NCBI GenBank assembly: GCA_002803225.1
Contig: NXFV01001380.1
Location: forward strand, 56,279-120,278
Length of the DNA: 64,000 bases
Origin: Gamarada debralockiae
Lineage: Eukaryota > Ascomycota > Leotiomycetes > Helotiales > Hyphodiscaceae
Direction of reading: 5' to 3'
Shown: one piece after another, positions 1 to 11,753 of the stretch
How the letters are laid out: each line of letters starts with the position of its first letter
How positions within the stretch are numbered: the stretch's first letter is position 1
Position numbers and translations under genes: made by a program
Notes under the pieces: model-generated
The model's database searches: none
Told to the model about the DNA's origin: nothing
The model's input: only the letters and a program-made list of their open reading frames with translations

Positions 1-2676
1 TGAAATAAGAATGGTTGGGGTAAGCTTGGCAAAGGGAGAGCAGAGGATCGTCGTGCATGTCATTGTTTGAGGTCTATTGATAGAAACCCATGTGTCGTTT
101 CAAACCAGGGCCGGAGGCAACTTGGGATGATATGAGGTACCGCCCCACTGGGAGGAATCATTTCTCTGCGGCTGACATCTATAGAATGTCTGAGCTGAAA
201 CGCAAAAGCTGCAGGAGACACGTTTTGATTCGAACGAAGAGCGTCAAAACTCGGATAAATGGATCCCACGCCATACTGCTCAGCGAATGATCTGCGGAGC
301 AGATGCTCCTGAATCGAGATAGACACGAGACGAACAAGGTGCTTAAGCTTGAACAAATCAAAATAGGAAATGTGATGGGGCAAAATGTCACTTCGAAGCT
401 ACTTGGCATGCGAAACATGGAGGGGAAGAACAAAACCCTCGTGAAGTAGTATGCCGGAAAGAGGCTTGCCTGGCTTTACAGAACTAACAGAACTAGTCGC
501 TGCACAGGAAATGGCACAGGACAGAGCGTGCCGCATTCTTGTGCAATCTGGCAATCTGACAATCAAACTTGATATCTTATCTCTTGATACAGGAAATCGG
601 CCGCCTGTCCTCCTTTCATTAAGGTCGGAGATTAGATAAAGAGATCTGCCGACTGCGGTCTCGGCCCCGGCGACTACATCCTTTTGCTGTCCCGTATTTC
701 AGGGGTGAGGCTGTCATTGAGTGATCCTCATTCGCGATTCGATTGAGTGACATGCGGCTTCCACAAGAGTGTCAGAAGATGAATGCGCGTATGCCACGAC
801 AGCCACAGTACTTGAGTCCATTTGAGTCTTTGAGATGATCCCATATGGCCATGGCGGCAAATCTTGGGGTCCATCAGAGGGAAACGAGTGACAATCCAGG
901 CGTCCTCAGCCCATGTGTTTTTTGGCAATAGGGGGTATAAGCAAGCAATGATTGGATGCTCGTCCAGATTCTCCGAACATCGCGCATCAAAGATCTTTTT
1001 AACAAGACACATCCGCGTTAGATGGGGCCGACGGGCAAACATTCGAATGTCACCGGAATTCAGTCATAGGTTGCCGGGGGCTCCAAAATGCTTAATTCAA
1101 GCTCCTGTCTAAACACGGCGCTAGTATTTTGTGGGAAAAGTCTCTGTTTCTTGGTGCTATCCCTGTCACAATCATCGAAATCATCGAAAATTGATTACCT
1201 AAGGTAATTCTCTCCGCCAATCATACCTCGTTTATTTGATATCATCCAATTAAGCGGTCCTATGAAAAATAGAGACTGCATCCAAACCCGGGAGGACTAT
1301 TTGGAACGAACTCGTATGCGTCTGATGGCCACACCAGGCCGAGATCTCCCCACACTTCTGAAAATCGTCTGGTGATATCTGATTCGGGCTGTGGAACAAG
1401 TACTTATGAACACCCTTTGACCAAGGAAAGACTAGAAGGAAGGGGGGATTTTCCGGAAAGACGCCGCCATATGACTGCTTGGAGGGGAGAAGGAGAAGGA
1501 AGGATCAGTCACTGGACCATCGGATCGGCCCACCGTCTTTCGGTTTTGAGGATTTCGGAGTCTCTAAGGAAAAGGAAGTCAGGCAACCAACTAGGATCTC
1601 AGACGGCGATACAAACCAGATTCATCCAGCTCCAAGCCTCAGAAGCATACCAGTGACATCGATCAATCTTCTTCAGAAACGGATCAACGTGCATAGGATA
1701 CGGAAGTGTGTACCGCCCTCCCATCCAAAGCCACGGGTTTCCCCAGGAGATATTACGAATACAGTAGCGCGGGTCGCATCACCTGAAACCTTTTGTCGCT
1801 TCCCATCAGCTCTCCGCCACATCATCTCTGAAGATATCGAGGCATCTCAGGACTGGGCGAGCCGCAGACAAGTCGTACTTACCTGAACCATCCCCACGGC
1901 ACCCTACATTACTTTTTCAGCCTCTTTTCCAACGGATGAGAGCAATCATCCAGTGAAGATTTCCTGGCTTGTCTTGTCTAATCGATCGTTTCCACCACTT
2001 TTACATCACGCGGCTTTCCAGGTGGACGCTACCATCAACAAGAAAAGCGCAACTCCACTCTTTCCCTCGTGAAGTTACACATCACCTGAAGATTCGCCAA
2101 GTCTGGCCAAGCGTCTATCAAGATCACTCCATAATCCAACCTTAGTCGACGACTCGACATCTAAATCAGATCAAGATATTTACTTGATTTCAAGCTTATT
2201 TGCTTTAGACGGGTTCGTTAGACCTTTGGATACCTTGATTGCGCTGTATCAGCTCCACATCACTCTGGTATAAAGAAGCCTCTGACGTCCCAACGGGTCA
2301 CCTCATCTCCACACTTCAAACTCGCACCGCGAATGGGACAGCAAACCTCACTATCAGCGCATCAAATATCTCTAAGAATATCAGAGAGTAGATCTCGATA
2401 TTTTAACTTGGCGCGACCATTTTATACCCTCGGGAGATACCCGACTTGTGGAACGTCAGATCTAACTCGGATAATATCCATTGCAGCCCGCTAAACATAC
2501 GCCTTTCTCTTTCTCGATCAGGTACCTCAGCCTTATACGCCCTCACAAGAACCGGGTAATGAAAGATATTGTCCCGACCAACGCCAACACCTCACTACTT
2601 CAGCAAATCATCTATGTGCTGCGAAGTGAGGCGGTTTCCTGTGACTGACTTCTTGTCGGATCACCCTTTCAGAGCT
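1..2676. other. Gene-free upstream region of the GATA factor
   Basis: I see no recognisable protein in this stretch; the open frames are short and look random. It ends in the probable long promoter and leader of the SRE-type regulator. One TTATCT lies at 577-582 and one AGATAA at 634-639; both fit a GATA-factor core site, but such sites are common by chance. Around 1900-2550 the + strand is pyrimidine-rich, as expected for a fungal promoter and 5' leader. Confidence 0.5.
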
Positions 2677-4516
2677 ATGAATGAATCTTCATCGCCACAA
2701 CGGCGGAGGGAGGAAACATTTCCTGTTCGCTCCGCTTTCCACTCGAGGGAGCCATCAAAAGAAGACTTCGAACTAGCCCAGCACTTGGTCGGCCATTCTC
2801 AAGGACTAAGGCATACCCAACCGAGTCAAAGCGAACAAAATATGGATAGCCCATCTCCATCGCAGGAGCTTCGTGGCCCCGAATCATCGTCAATGACGGG
2901 TCAAGAAGCCCCAATATCGGCTTCTGTGGAGCGGGAACGAAGAGAAAGCTCGCAATCATATGCACCTGTTGTCCCTCAGTCCGAACCTGTCCTAAGTGGT
3001 CAAGTTTGCAGGTACGTCTGCCGTATTCTTTTGTGATAAAAACATGCTAACACCTTATAGTAACTGCGGGACAAGCAGAACACCCTTATGGCGGCGGTCG
3101 CCGCAAGGAGCTACCATTTGCAATGCGTGTGGTCTTTACTTGAAAGCTCGAAATGCATCAAGGCCTACCAACTTGAAACGACCTCCACCCATAGCGACCC
3201 CGGTACCACACACTCCAGAGCCAAGACCTTCGCCAACAAGGTCAGGACCAATGCACCACGCCGCTACTGGAGCTACCTACGTCGCCGCAGACCAGACTCC
3301 TGTTGGCTCATGTCCCGGCGGTGGACGGTGCAATGGTACTGGAGGAGCAGAAGGATGCAGCGGCTGCCCAGCCTTCAACAACCGAGTATCAAAAAGCGCA
3401 CACTTCACAACAACCCAAGAGAGGGCGCATGCTTCAACACCCCAAGGCGACCAACCTACCGATGCACCATCACCTATAGACGTTACTTCTCTCAGCATTC
3501 AACAACAAAATACCACAGTCGTCGTAGCTTGCCAGAACTGCGGAACTACCATCACTCCCTTATGGCGCAGAGATGAGAGTGGCCATACAATCTGCAATGC
3601 ATGCGGTACGTAAAGCCTCTCCCCAATCCATATCCAATCACACTGACAGCACGCAGGTTTGTACTATAAACTCCACGGCGTCCACCGACCCGTAACAATG
3701 AAGAAATCCGTCATTAAACGGCGAAAACGCGTTGTACCCGCTGCGCAAGGAACCCAAGCAATAGACGTCGCGAACAACTCCATGGAATCACCCGAATCAG
3801 ATCGCCAATCCCCGCCCACAGATCGAGGAAGCATAAATCCAGACGGGTCCGTAAACCTGGGGTACCGGATGCGCAATGAGCAAGGACGCGGTCTGTTGCC
3901 CGAACCATCAATGCGCGTGCAAAATGGCCAGAAACTACCTAGCTCCGACCTTACAGCCTATGCCTCGACTCCGAATACTCAAGGCCATTCCCATTCTCAT
4001 GAACACCACGAATCCCTAAACGACGATAACAGGCTACCGCCCATGACATCCTACCCCTCACCCACAAACCGCCGCTCTTCGGTATCACCCAACTCCTTCC
4101 TCTCACCCTCCCGCAAACGCTCCTTCTCATCCACAGAAATGGAGGCACGACCCAACCTCTCCAAACCAGCATCCACACACCCCAAACGTCTCAGCTCGAT
4201 AAAATCGATTCTCAACCCCGGCTTCACCGATTCCGATCCCAACTCTAATCAAAGTTCCGGTGACCTAGATCCTAGCCTACATCGAGAACGGTATCTAGGT
4301 GGCAGTAGTCCGGTCTTAAGTGGCGGTGGTCAATATGCGAAGAGTCCGGCGAATAGTGGAGGTGGAAGCGCATTGAATAGTGGAAGGGACGCGACGAGTG
4401 AGAGTGAGAGGAGTAAGGTTGAGCGGAGGGAGATGTTGCAAAGGGAGGCGGAGCGGATGAGGGAGGCGCTTAAGGCGAAGGAGAGGGAGTTGGCGGAGTT
4501 GGGGCTGGCGGACTGA
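2677..4516 (+). CDS. sreA: SRE-type GATA transcription factor, repressor of siderophore and iron uptake genes
   Basis: Exons are 2677-3011, 3061-3605 and 3657-4516, giving about 579 aa. There are two GATA zinc fingers, both C-x2-C-x17-C-x2-C, at residues 111-135 and 269-293. Between them is a cysteine-rich block (C196, C202, C211, C214; C-x5-C-x8-C-x2-C). This two-finger plus Cys-rich layout is the hallmark of fungal SRE/SreA/Urbs1 proteins, which repress siderophore synthesis and iron uptake when iron is sufficient; the Cys block is implicated in iron sensing. A basic run follows finger 2, then a Ser/Pro-rich tail, then a C-terminal Arg/Glu coiled coil (about the last 35 residues), also typical of the family. 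Intron 1 (3012-3060) and intron 2 (3606-3656) have canonical ends and restore both fingers. The start could instead be the in-frame ATG at 2614, adding 21 residues. Function is inferred from the family. Confidence 0.93.
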
Positions 4517-5538
4517 CATTTGTTGTAATGCGGGGAACAGGGGGCCATGCAAAGGACGCGAACGAAGATTACGGCTTGATGAATCTAGGGACAGGAGAGG
4601 GACAGAGTGAAATGAGTTTATGATAGCATGGACATGGCATGGATCGGTTATGGGAGGGAAGATTGCTGGTATTAGCGCGGCATAGAAGGAGACTCGATCG
4701 AAGGCGTTTTGCAAATACCGCCCTGGCTTTAGGTCTGGCGGATCATGGACACAGTTCGCTTCTCGCCATATTATTCTGAGAGGAGGGCTTGTGGAAAAGT
4801 TGGGAGAGGAATGTAGGTTAAGGCAGAGATTGATCCACGCTGGAAAACAGCACAGTGTTGAGACAGATCTGGAGTCTATGCGAGCTCAAAATAAAGCACT
4901 GTAACATCCAATGCTACTATTCGCCTACACAAAGCTTGATCCGTTTCTAGCCCGGACGAGAGAGTGAGATTCCTACAAGCTTATTGGTATGAAGCAGAAG
5001 GCAAAAGGTCGAATATTCTACGGGATGCCAGGAAGTGTGACAAGGAGAACCGGATTGCTGATGAGACGATGGCTGCACCATCCTGACAGTGAACAAATTT
5101 AGGGGCAACTGGCAAGGTGTTGTCTGCTTTGAAGCTTGGAAATGTAATGTGTAACTGCTCACTCATGCTGAATTTTTGTGCAATTCTCACATCTTTCAGG
5201 CACTGATTTACTCAAAGCTGCAATATTCGCCGAGGGAAGGAAGCCTAGGTTTGAGAATTTTCAGACCTTGCATTTGTGAAAGAAACAATCTGATTTACAT
5301 GAAATGGAGAAGCCTGATCTTCCTTCTATCGTATCATATGTGTTCCCATTGTACACAGGTGCCATCCAGATTAACAGCAGACGTGAGAACTATCCATTAC
5401 CAGGCGAGAGGAAGTATTGGGTACAGTCGTATTGTTAATTGGGACAGAGGGACGGGCTGTCGAAGGAGTTGGGGTTTGGGCAGGATATTGTGGGAATGTC
5501 GAGGGTGGGTTCGTGGTTGAAATGGATGTTGGAGTCGA
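4517..5538. other. Intergenic region, no gene seen
   Basis: This lies between the converging 3' ends of the GATA-factor gene and the TVP15-like gene. It holds no frame that resembles a protein and probably includes both 3' untranslated regions. Confidence 0.5.
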
Positions 5539-6290
5539 TTACACCTGCTCTGCGCCCCAACCTCCATCTGCCTCCCTCATGTTTTGTGGTGGTTCGATCG
5601 AAGGGACGAATTCGAGGACCACATAGGCAATACCAGTGAAGCCAATCAATGCTCCGAAAACATACAATAAGACCCAGTCACTAAGGAGAATCGATCCTAC
5701 GAAGATGTAGACTGTGCAATGTCAGCATGTGTGCAAGGCTGCGTTTCAAGTGGGTAGTCGTACAGATTCCCCGTCCGATGAAAGAGAAGAGGAAAGAGGC
5801 GTATCGAGAGACCTGCGGAGGGATTTGGAATTCTATTCTGGCATATCAGTATGTACTTTCGAGGTGCGAGTCTTCGCATGGCTTCGAACTGACCGAGAAG
5901 CGCAGTTGCTGGAAGAGGAGTCAGCACAGGTTCGATCTGCAGATGGAGCGAAGATGCCTACTAAGACCAAATATTACGATATAAACACCAGTAATAATGT
6001 GCGCACTGCCATAGAGTCAGTATTTGCTTCCAGGCCTGAAAATGCCAGCTGTAGCATGCAACTAACAATCGACCTTCTTCCCCAGCAAAACAGCGGAACA
6101 CCCCTCCAACGACCATAAGCGCTCCCACGGCCAAATTGACAAGTCGACTGCAGAGAAACGCCTTCGTTAGCAACAGATCAAGGGGTTGAGGTGTGTCATG
6201 CGCAATGGCAGCAAGCATGTGTTTTTGCTTTTGGAACGCTGCGCATGCGCGGAAGGCTGGGCAAGCTCACAAAGCATCAGAGAAATCCAT
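5539..6290 (-). CDS. TVP15: TVP15-like COPI-associated Golgi membrane protein
   Basis: Six exons in gene order: 6290-6271, 6147-6067, 6005-5962, 5908-5894 (15 nt), 5832-5764 and 5711-5539. Together they give 402 nt and 133 aa. The protein starts MDFSDAFRLVNLAVG, has about four hydrophobic segments, contains the conserved EFQIPPQVSRYASF stretch, and ends EFVPSIEPPQNMREADG...WGAEQV. These are hallmarks of the fungal TVP15 / COPI-associated family (Pfam COPI_assoc), small tetraspan proteins of late Golgi vesicles. All five introns (123, 61, 53, 61 and 52 bp) begin GT and end AG, and every join keeps the frame. No exon is longer than 173 nt, so plain ORF calling misses the gene. The fourth exon is only 15 nt, encoding roughly TALL plus split codons. 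The Golgi role is inferred from the family. Confidence 0.88.
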
Positions 6291-8040
6291 CTTAACGGTG
6301 GCGTTGCAGACTCGGGCCAGGCAACTAGGAGTGCGAGAAGTATCAGTGACTGAGAATGGCGGTTTGGATTTGGAGATGAAGGTATTCAAAAGCTGTCTTG
6401 ATGTCGAAGAGGTTGGCAGCTGTCCCATGCGAAAAGACGCTACGTAAGAAACCAGGCGGACGCTTTGACAGGGGACGGTCGTTGGGGCCAAACCGCATTC
6501 GGCGTTTCACATATCACGAGACGAGAGATGAACCACAACAGTCAACGAGAAGAGAACATACCTGAACACGGCTGCCTCCTGCATTCAACGCTTCTAAGAA
6601 CTCGGGACATGTATTAAGTTGATAAACCTCCCTCAGACCCGAGTGAAGCCGATGAGGCAGCATCTCTGACCAGTCTATTACAACGAATTTTGTCAGTTAT
6701 TCAGTTGCCTAATTGTCGTCGTGGCCTCTGATGACATCCTGTGTCCAATTTTCTTAGGGAGGCAAGGAAAGACTCGCCTGCGATGAACTGGTGGTGGAGT
6801 AGTCAGAGTGGCTCCAGGAGCAGCTGATGCAGCAAGTCCGGTCTCACTGTTCAGGCTCTCTCTCCTGGTGTCGCTGTTGCCTCTGCTCGTTCAGCATGAT
6901 TGCATCTAAACCACCAGACATAAATAATCCTCTATCAGGGGCTTGTCTCTTGGTCTTGAGCCTGGCTGATGCAACACGCCTTTGCCAAATGATGAAGAGC
7001 ACCCAGAGAACCACAAGGAAGACCTGGTAGACAACGGAAGTCAAAATGCACTCGAACAGTCTTTTAGACTCGGGTTTGGAAAGATCCGTAGTATATTTCA
7101 AATCAGCAATGTCCTTTGTGGTAAGCTATCTTGACTCGAGGGCATTTCGTGATCACAAGATAGTCATGAATCGCGAGTGGCTAAAGTCGAAGTGGTTGGA
7201 AAATTACCAAATCCTGCCGTCTTGCCCTTTTGAATCGATTGAGCTTCTTAGAAAGCGCAGGTACTTTTGGTATGAGGCCTTGTCGAAAGTAAATGTGCTT
7301 TACTGCAACTTTTTGGTTCAAGTCGTGTTGTTGAGCAAGTCGTGACAAGAAGGGCTGGTAGATCATTGTCTCTGTCTCTTCACCTCCAAGCGATAGTCAT
7401 GAAGGCCAACTCGCTAAATCAAAGGAGTCGCTGAGTACGACAGCGGTCCTTGACAGTGACATTGTGACATTGATGTCGTCTGCCTTGTGCTTACATTCTT
7501 GGAGTTCGGAGATTGCTATCCAATATACCAACCTTACTCTGCTCAAAGCATCCCAGCCCTTTGTTTTTCGTATCTCTCATAGCTAGTAATTTAAAGCTGG
7601 AAGCCCATCAGACAAACTACATTCTCGTTTTCCTGCATATCTTGCGTCGCGAGACCAGAGCTCCCGTTGACTATAACATACATTCACTTGAGCTCCAGCG
7701 GTCGATTCGCTTCGTTGAGGTATTCATATCTCAAAATGAAACAAAGCATTTCAACATACCAAGCAAATAGCATTACTATCAGCCGTTCCCGCGACGTAAA
7801 CCGGACCTTCTTTCAAGGCACTATACCCCCTTGATATGGGCGTCTGGGACAACCTTGAAGGACACAACACAATCTCAGTATTACTCATTACCTGCCGTTC
7901 TGACGACGGGAACCGGATCTCCTCTCAAACCCCTAAATTAGGCGTCAGGAAACCTCCAAGGATACTGATAAACTCTACGTAAATTTTTTCTCGTGCCAGT
8001 TCCGTTTTAGTCTCTGGACGTGAGCAGCGGCCGCTTTTAC

Positions 8041-8165
8041 CTGGGCTGAGGGTGAGTAAACCTGAGCAGAGCCTGAGCGTGCCTGAGCCAAGGGTGAGCA
8101 CGCCTGAGCCGAGCCTGAGCCGAGCCTGAGCCGAGCCTGAGCTGGGCCTAGCATCCTGAGCACGC
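8041..8165. repeat. Imperfect GC-rich tandem repeat, unit about 11 bp (GCCTGAGCCGA)
   Basis: The cleanest copies run through about 8103-8140, where GCCTGAGCCGA is repeated head to tail. Degenerate CTGAGC/GTGAGC units spread on both sides. It lies in a gene-free stretch, so I see no coding role. It is probably a minisatellite. Confidence 0.75.
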
Positions 8166-8399
8166 CCTGAGTCAGCCTGCCCACTATAATATGAGTCTGA
8201 TTTTGGCGCCCTGTGTGCTCTAGCTATGGTTTCTTACCGAGTTTGGGACTCTCAATTGGATTACTTCATACAATTAAAAGCACATTATTCCATAAACTTC
8301 TTTAATACCGTATCAATTGGTTTATAAGACTCCAACCCTACTACAAGACCCCCCCGTTTATAAGAACTGGTTTTTAAAGGCCACGTGGGTAAGTAGATA

Positions 8400-8765
8400 T
8401 AAGACCTTAAACTATCAGTGTAATAGGAGTCTAGATTACAAGGACCCTCGGGAGTGATTTGAGACTACAGAAGCCCCGAAGGCCTGGAAGGCCGTAGGGT
8501 ACGAGATGACCTGGGAACTGGACCCGAAGGGATCAGAAACGCCGATACTAGCTCGTAAGAAGCCAGCAGCTAGTATAGATACTACAAGGAGCTAGTAGTT
8601 AGGAATGGAGTATAAGTAAGTGTTGTCGACCTTACTTGAAGGGAGGCGAGCTTGAGTTTTATTACTCAAGAGCGGACAAGTACTACGGAATCTATTTTCA
8701 ACCACTATGAATATAACCACTATTCTCTCTTCCCCCACCATAACTGCTCTGACCTTCTGACACCC
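8400..8765. mobile_element. Possible remnant of a retroelement end
   Basis: The segment has a TATAAG-like box near 8612. This is followed by TGTTGTCGACC at about 8621 and, some 140 bp later, TCTGACA, so it begins TG and ends CA like an LTR. No target-site duplication or second LTR is visible in the window, and no element-coding frame is attached. It is a weak call from shape alone; it could simply be intergenic DNA. Confidence 0.2.
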
Positions 8766-9514
8766 AGCCCCGCTCGTCTTTTGTCAGTTGACAGCTCACA
8801 AGACGAATGGTAATGATTGCTGTTGCTTGATTCTTCTATCCTAGTGAGCGGTGAGGTCTTTATAGACTCTAGACTCTAGGTAGCATAGTCTAAACTAATG
8901 AAATGACTCCTAGGTAGAGTCATAGGATTAATTCTAGGAGCCTACGGACGAATGTTGGTCAGAGGTCATGTGATTTTGACTGACATATTTTCTGCAGCAA
9001 CTAGTCAAGAAACGGCTTGCTTAACAACTTGTTTCCAAATACTCCAGCCGCAGAACTCAGTAGTATTGCCATGAACGACCAGTAATACAACTGCCTCAGT
9101 GCCAAAGTGTGAGGCATGTGGTATGGAAATGTCCCTTCGTATTGTGCAGAAACGGCTGTTCACCACTAGCTCCAATACAAATACCTCGTCATAAGTTTTT
9201 TATCTCTAAACGATTTAAAGAGACAAAAGTTTGCGAATATGATTCATCCATAATCGACAGAATAATCTCCTATTATATAGAAAATAAAAATTATACAAAG
9301 ACAAAACCCCTAAGCTGAGAAGCCCCGTCCGGCAACGCCCCCAATACATGTTCCAATCATAAACTCCTGGACTCCTAGTAGAACTTGCAAAGTCAAGACG
9401 ACCTCCCAATGTATATCAGTCATGAGCTCATTGAAATATTCAGAATCATTCCCTTTTTTAATATCCCGGCAAACCCCTGAAGCAAAATGCCACCCAAAAT
9501 ATTTAAATCCGAAA

Positions 9515-10822
9515 CTAAGCAGAAACCCTAACCTCTGGCATCCGCTGCGCAATCTCATCAATCTTAATCTCAACAACCGGCTGACTCAGAAACTCCAGTG
9601 TAGCATCCAAAGTGACGCCAGGTGCAGACGAGTCATTCCTCGCTGTCCCCTGAGGCGCCACATCCGGCGCAAGACGATAGTAAAGATTTCCCCCTCCTTC
9701 GTAGATGTTATTGAGTTTCCGCTTGATATCTTGCTCGATCTCTGTTTCATGTCTCCTGAGCTTCTTTCCAACGGCTCGGTCCTTTATGGACCCAAATGTA
9801 TTGTTTCGTGCCATTGCTAGTTGCTTCTTGCCGCCTGGGATCCGAGCTGGTTCTTGATCGAGGACGTCCTGTGGGAACTTGACTGAAGGGCCTTTTGATG
9901 CTGGGTCAATGTTCTCCTTTTGGGAACCCTGACGGGCCCTTTTCTTGCGTAGTCCTTCATCTTCGGGGGCTGGTGACCTGGATCGTTTGGAGTATTTTGA
10001 TGGGTTGAGAGGTGAAGTCAAGCCCCATGAGAATCTCTGTGCGATTTGCTTCACATCTGTTTTGCTTGGAAGACCCGGTCCAATATTTACAACGATTGAC
10101 AAAGGAACCTCGGTTCCGTAGAGACCCCACATCTCATCGAGAGCTAGCTCAGTGATGTTGTGAGGCTTTGGGTACTTGTTGTCATTGAAAAGCGTTCTTC
10201 CACTCTTGGACATTTGCTCATCCCACGGCGGAGAGAAATATTTTGCAGCGCCAGTCACCCCGAAAGCCCTGGAGATTCTGAATTGATGAGGATTTTCTGG
10301 CCCCTCGAGAAGTCTCTTGGGCATCTTCGCATCTCCCGGGATCTCATAAGTGCGGAAGAGATTGTACCCGCTAGCATCAGATCTCAAAGCCGCAACAAAT
10401 ACATGGCGAGTTCGTACCTCGCTAGCGCGGTTGTCAAAGAGGAATTGCCCAGTGCCGTAGACTTTCGTTAAGGAGTCAATTTGCTCCACCAGCCGGTCGG
10501 GGTTGAAATAGCAGTGATGAAATGCCCGCATAAGGATCTCCTCTGTTTTGGATCGCGGTTCAATACGGTTGGTGATTTTGTACCACTCTGAGAGGCATGT
10601 CGTAATATCCATGTGAAACCTGCCGAGAAGGATTGCAAGCCAGCCTCCAGCTCCGATCCCGGCAATCGTGTCGAAGACATCACACGGTCGTGGTTTTCCG
10701 CGAGGAGCTTTGTTGTTCTTCGCTATGGTGTCTAGCAACCTGTCGAGGATGAGAAGGCTTGAGATCGCTTGCAGACCTCCCCCATCTATCGTCAGAATTT
10801 TTAATGGCTTTGAGGGCATCAT
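9515..10822 (-). CDS. Patatin-like phospholipase-fold protein lacking the catalytic serine (probable pseudoenzyme)
   Basis: A single exon of 435 aa, starting at the tandem ATGs 10822/10819. The frame stays open upstream to 11068 without another ATG. The glycine-rich oxyanion motif is present as DGGGLQA (residues 13-19). The nucleophile elbow, normally GTSTGG in fungal patatins, reads GIGAGG at residues 55-60, so the serine position is Gly57. The second motif, normally DGG or DGA followed by NNP, reads DNK followed by HNI. Elsewhere the fold is well kept: CDVFD before the elbow, LLGR after it, and NIGPGLP. The C-terminal part has a basic cluster (RKKRARQ) that may be a nuclear signal, then a conserved region ending IDEIAQRMPE. 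It is divergent from an intact patatin gene 930 bp away. The frame is intact, so it is not an obvious pseudogene; lipid hydrolysis is unlikely, while lipid binding or a regulatory role is possible. Confidence 0.85.
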   Translation of the reverse strand: MMPSKPLKILTIDGGGLQAISSLLILDRLLDTIAKNNKAPRGKPRPCDVFDTIAGIGAGGWLAILLGRFHMDITTCLSEWYKITNRIEPRSKTEEILMRAFHHCYFNPDRLVEQIDSLTKVYGTGQFLFDNRASEVRTRHVFVAALRSDASGYNLFRTYEIPGDAKMPKRLLEGPENPHQFRISRAFGVTGAAKYFSPPWDEQMSKSGRTLFNDNKYPKPHNITELALDEMWGLYGTEVPLSIVVNIGPGLPSKTDVKQIAQRFSWGLTSPLNPSKYSKRSRSPAPEDEGLRKKRARQGSQKENIDPASKGPSVKFPQDVLDQEPARIPGGKKQLAMARNNTFGSIKDRAVGKKLRRHETEIEQDIKRKLNNIYEGGGNLYYRLAPDVAPQGTARNDSSAPGVTLDATLEFLSQPVVEIKIDEIAQRMPEVRVSA

Positions 10823-11753
10823 CCTGAAGGACCTCTCTTTTTCAAGCGCGGTCCTTATACTTAAAGGATCGAAGAGGAAACCTTCTCCAAAATTGCTGAT
10901 AACGATCTGCAAGTGTTCGCCACGGAATTGGAACAATGGGAAGGAGGGCAGAAAATTAAAGCTGTCCTTCTGCTGAAGCTGCACATGAGGGGCGAGAAAT
11001 GATCCATTAAAATTCAAGGCAGACTTTGAGGCAAATCGGGGTACGGGTGATCTGCGCAGCCACCGCAACCCGAAAGACTCGAGAGCCTCGCCAGATCAGG
11101 TTCTTCGTACGGTAGATTCAGTGTGGGAGCAAGCCTCAGCGTCCCACACCCAAGAAGCTGGGCGCGAAACAGCTCAATCATGATCCGATCCTATTCGAGC
11201 CGCCATGTGTCTTTATGCCTAGTCATGATGAGGCTGGCTCAGCCGCACTCGATGAATCCCATGACACCATCAATCATAAAGTGGGCCAATTGCGATATGA
11301 TGCGCGATCAGCTGAATTGCTAGAGGATGCATTTTGGGTCGCACAAACATTTATTGCCTATTAAATAAAGCCATCTTTCCGGAATAAGTCGATGACTGGA
11401 AAAAGCACTGCTTCGCGAGACGCTGTGTAGCCAGAATGCGACAGAACAGCTCCTCAGCGGCAAGCGATTGGCAGGGGACTCGGCCGGCGAGGCTCTGGAT
11501 GTCACTGGACGAACGCCAGTGTCTCTTTGCGGGGGTGGTGTGGATGCAGGGTCTACCAGCCCCCACATGCATTGGGGCTCTGTCATGCGCAGATTGGCGA
11601 GATCGGGGGACGGGACTACGCCGCAGGCAATGACTGTCCTATATAGATGCTTAAGAAACATATGTTTAAAGCCTGAATGCATTCATCAAGTTACGTTTTC
11701 AAGTAAATTGAAGAACAGCATCATAAAAATCAACAACTCGAAAAAACGCAACG
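10823..11753. other. Shared divergent upstream region of the two patatin-like genes
   Basis: This 931-bp stretch separates the start codons of the two divergent patatin genes and presumably holds both promoters. I see no convincing coding sequence or clear regulatory motif. A small upstream exon of the minus-strand gene cannot be excluded, because its frame stays open to 11068. Confidence 0.45.

Larger units (their letters stand above)
6291..9514. other. Gene-free, repeat-containing region
   Basis: This is 3.2 kb without a recognisable gene. Its left part is ordinary-looking intergenic DNA. From about 7.8 kb it contains low-complexity and repeat-like sequence: a GC-rich tandem repeat at 8041-8165 and a possible retroelement remnant at 8400-8765. 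Around 9200-9300 it becomes AT-rich. Confidence 0.45.

Noticed and set aside
1372..1886. Overlapping plus-strand frames upstream of the GATA gene
   Set aside because: Two overlapping frames of similar length with no protein-like motifs; more likely non-coding leader or intergenic DNA.
8621..8762. Solo LTR with clean boundaries
   Set aside because: TG...CA ends are suggestive, but the flanks show no target-site duplication and no second copy exists in the window, so I listed it only as a weak remnant.
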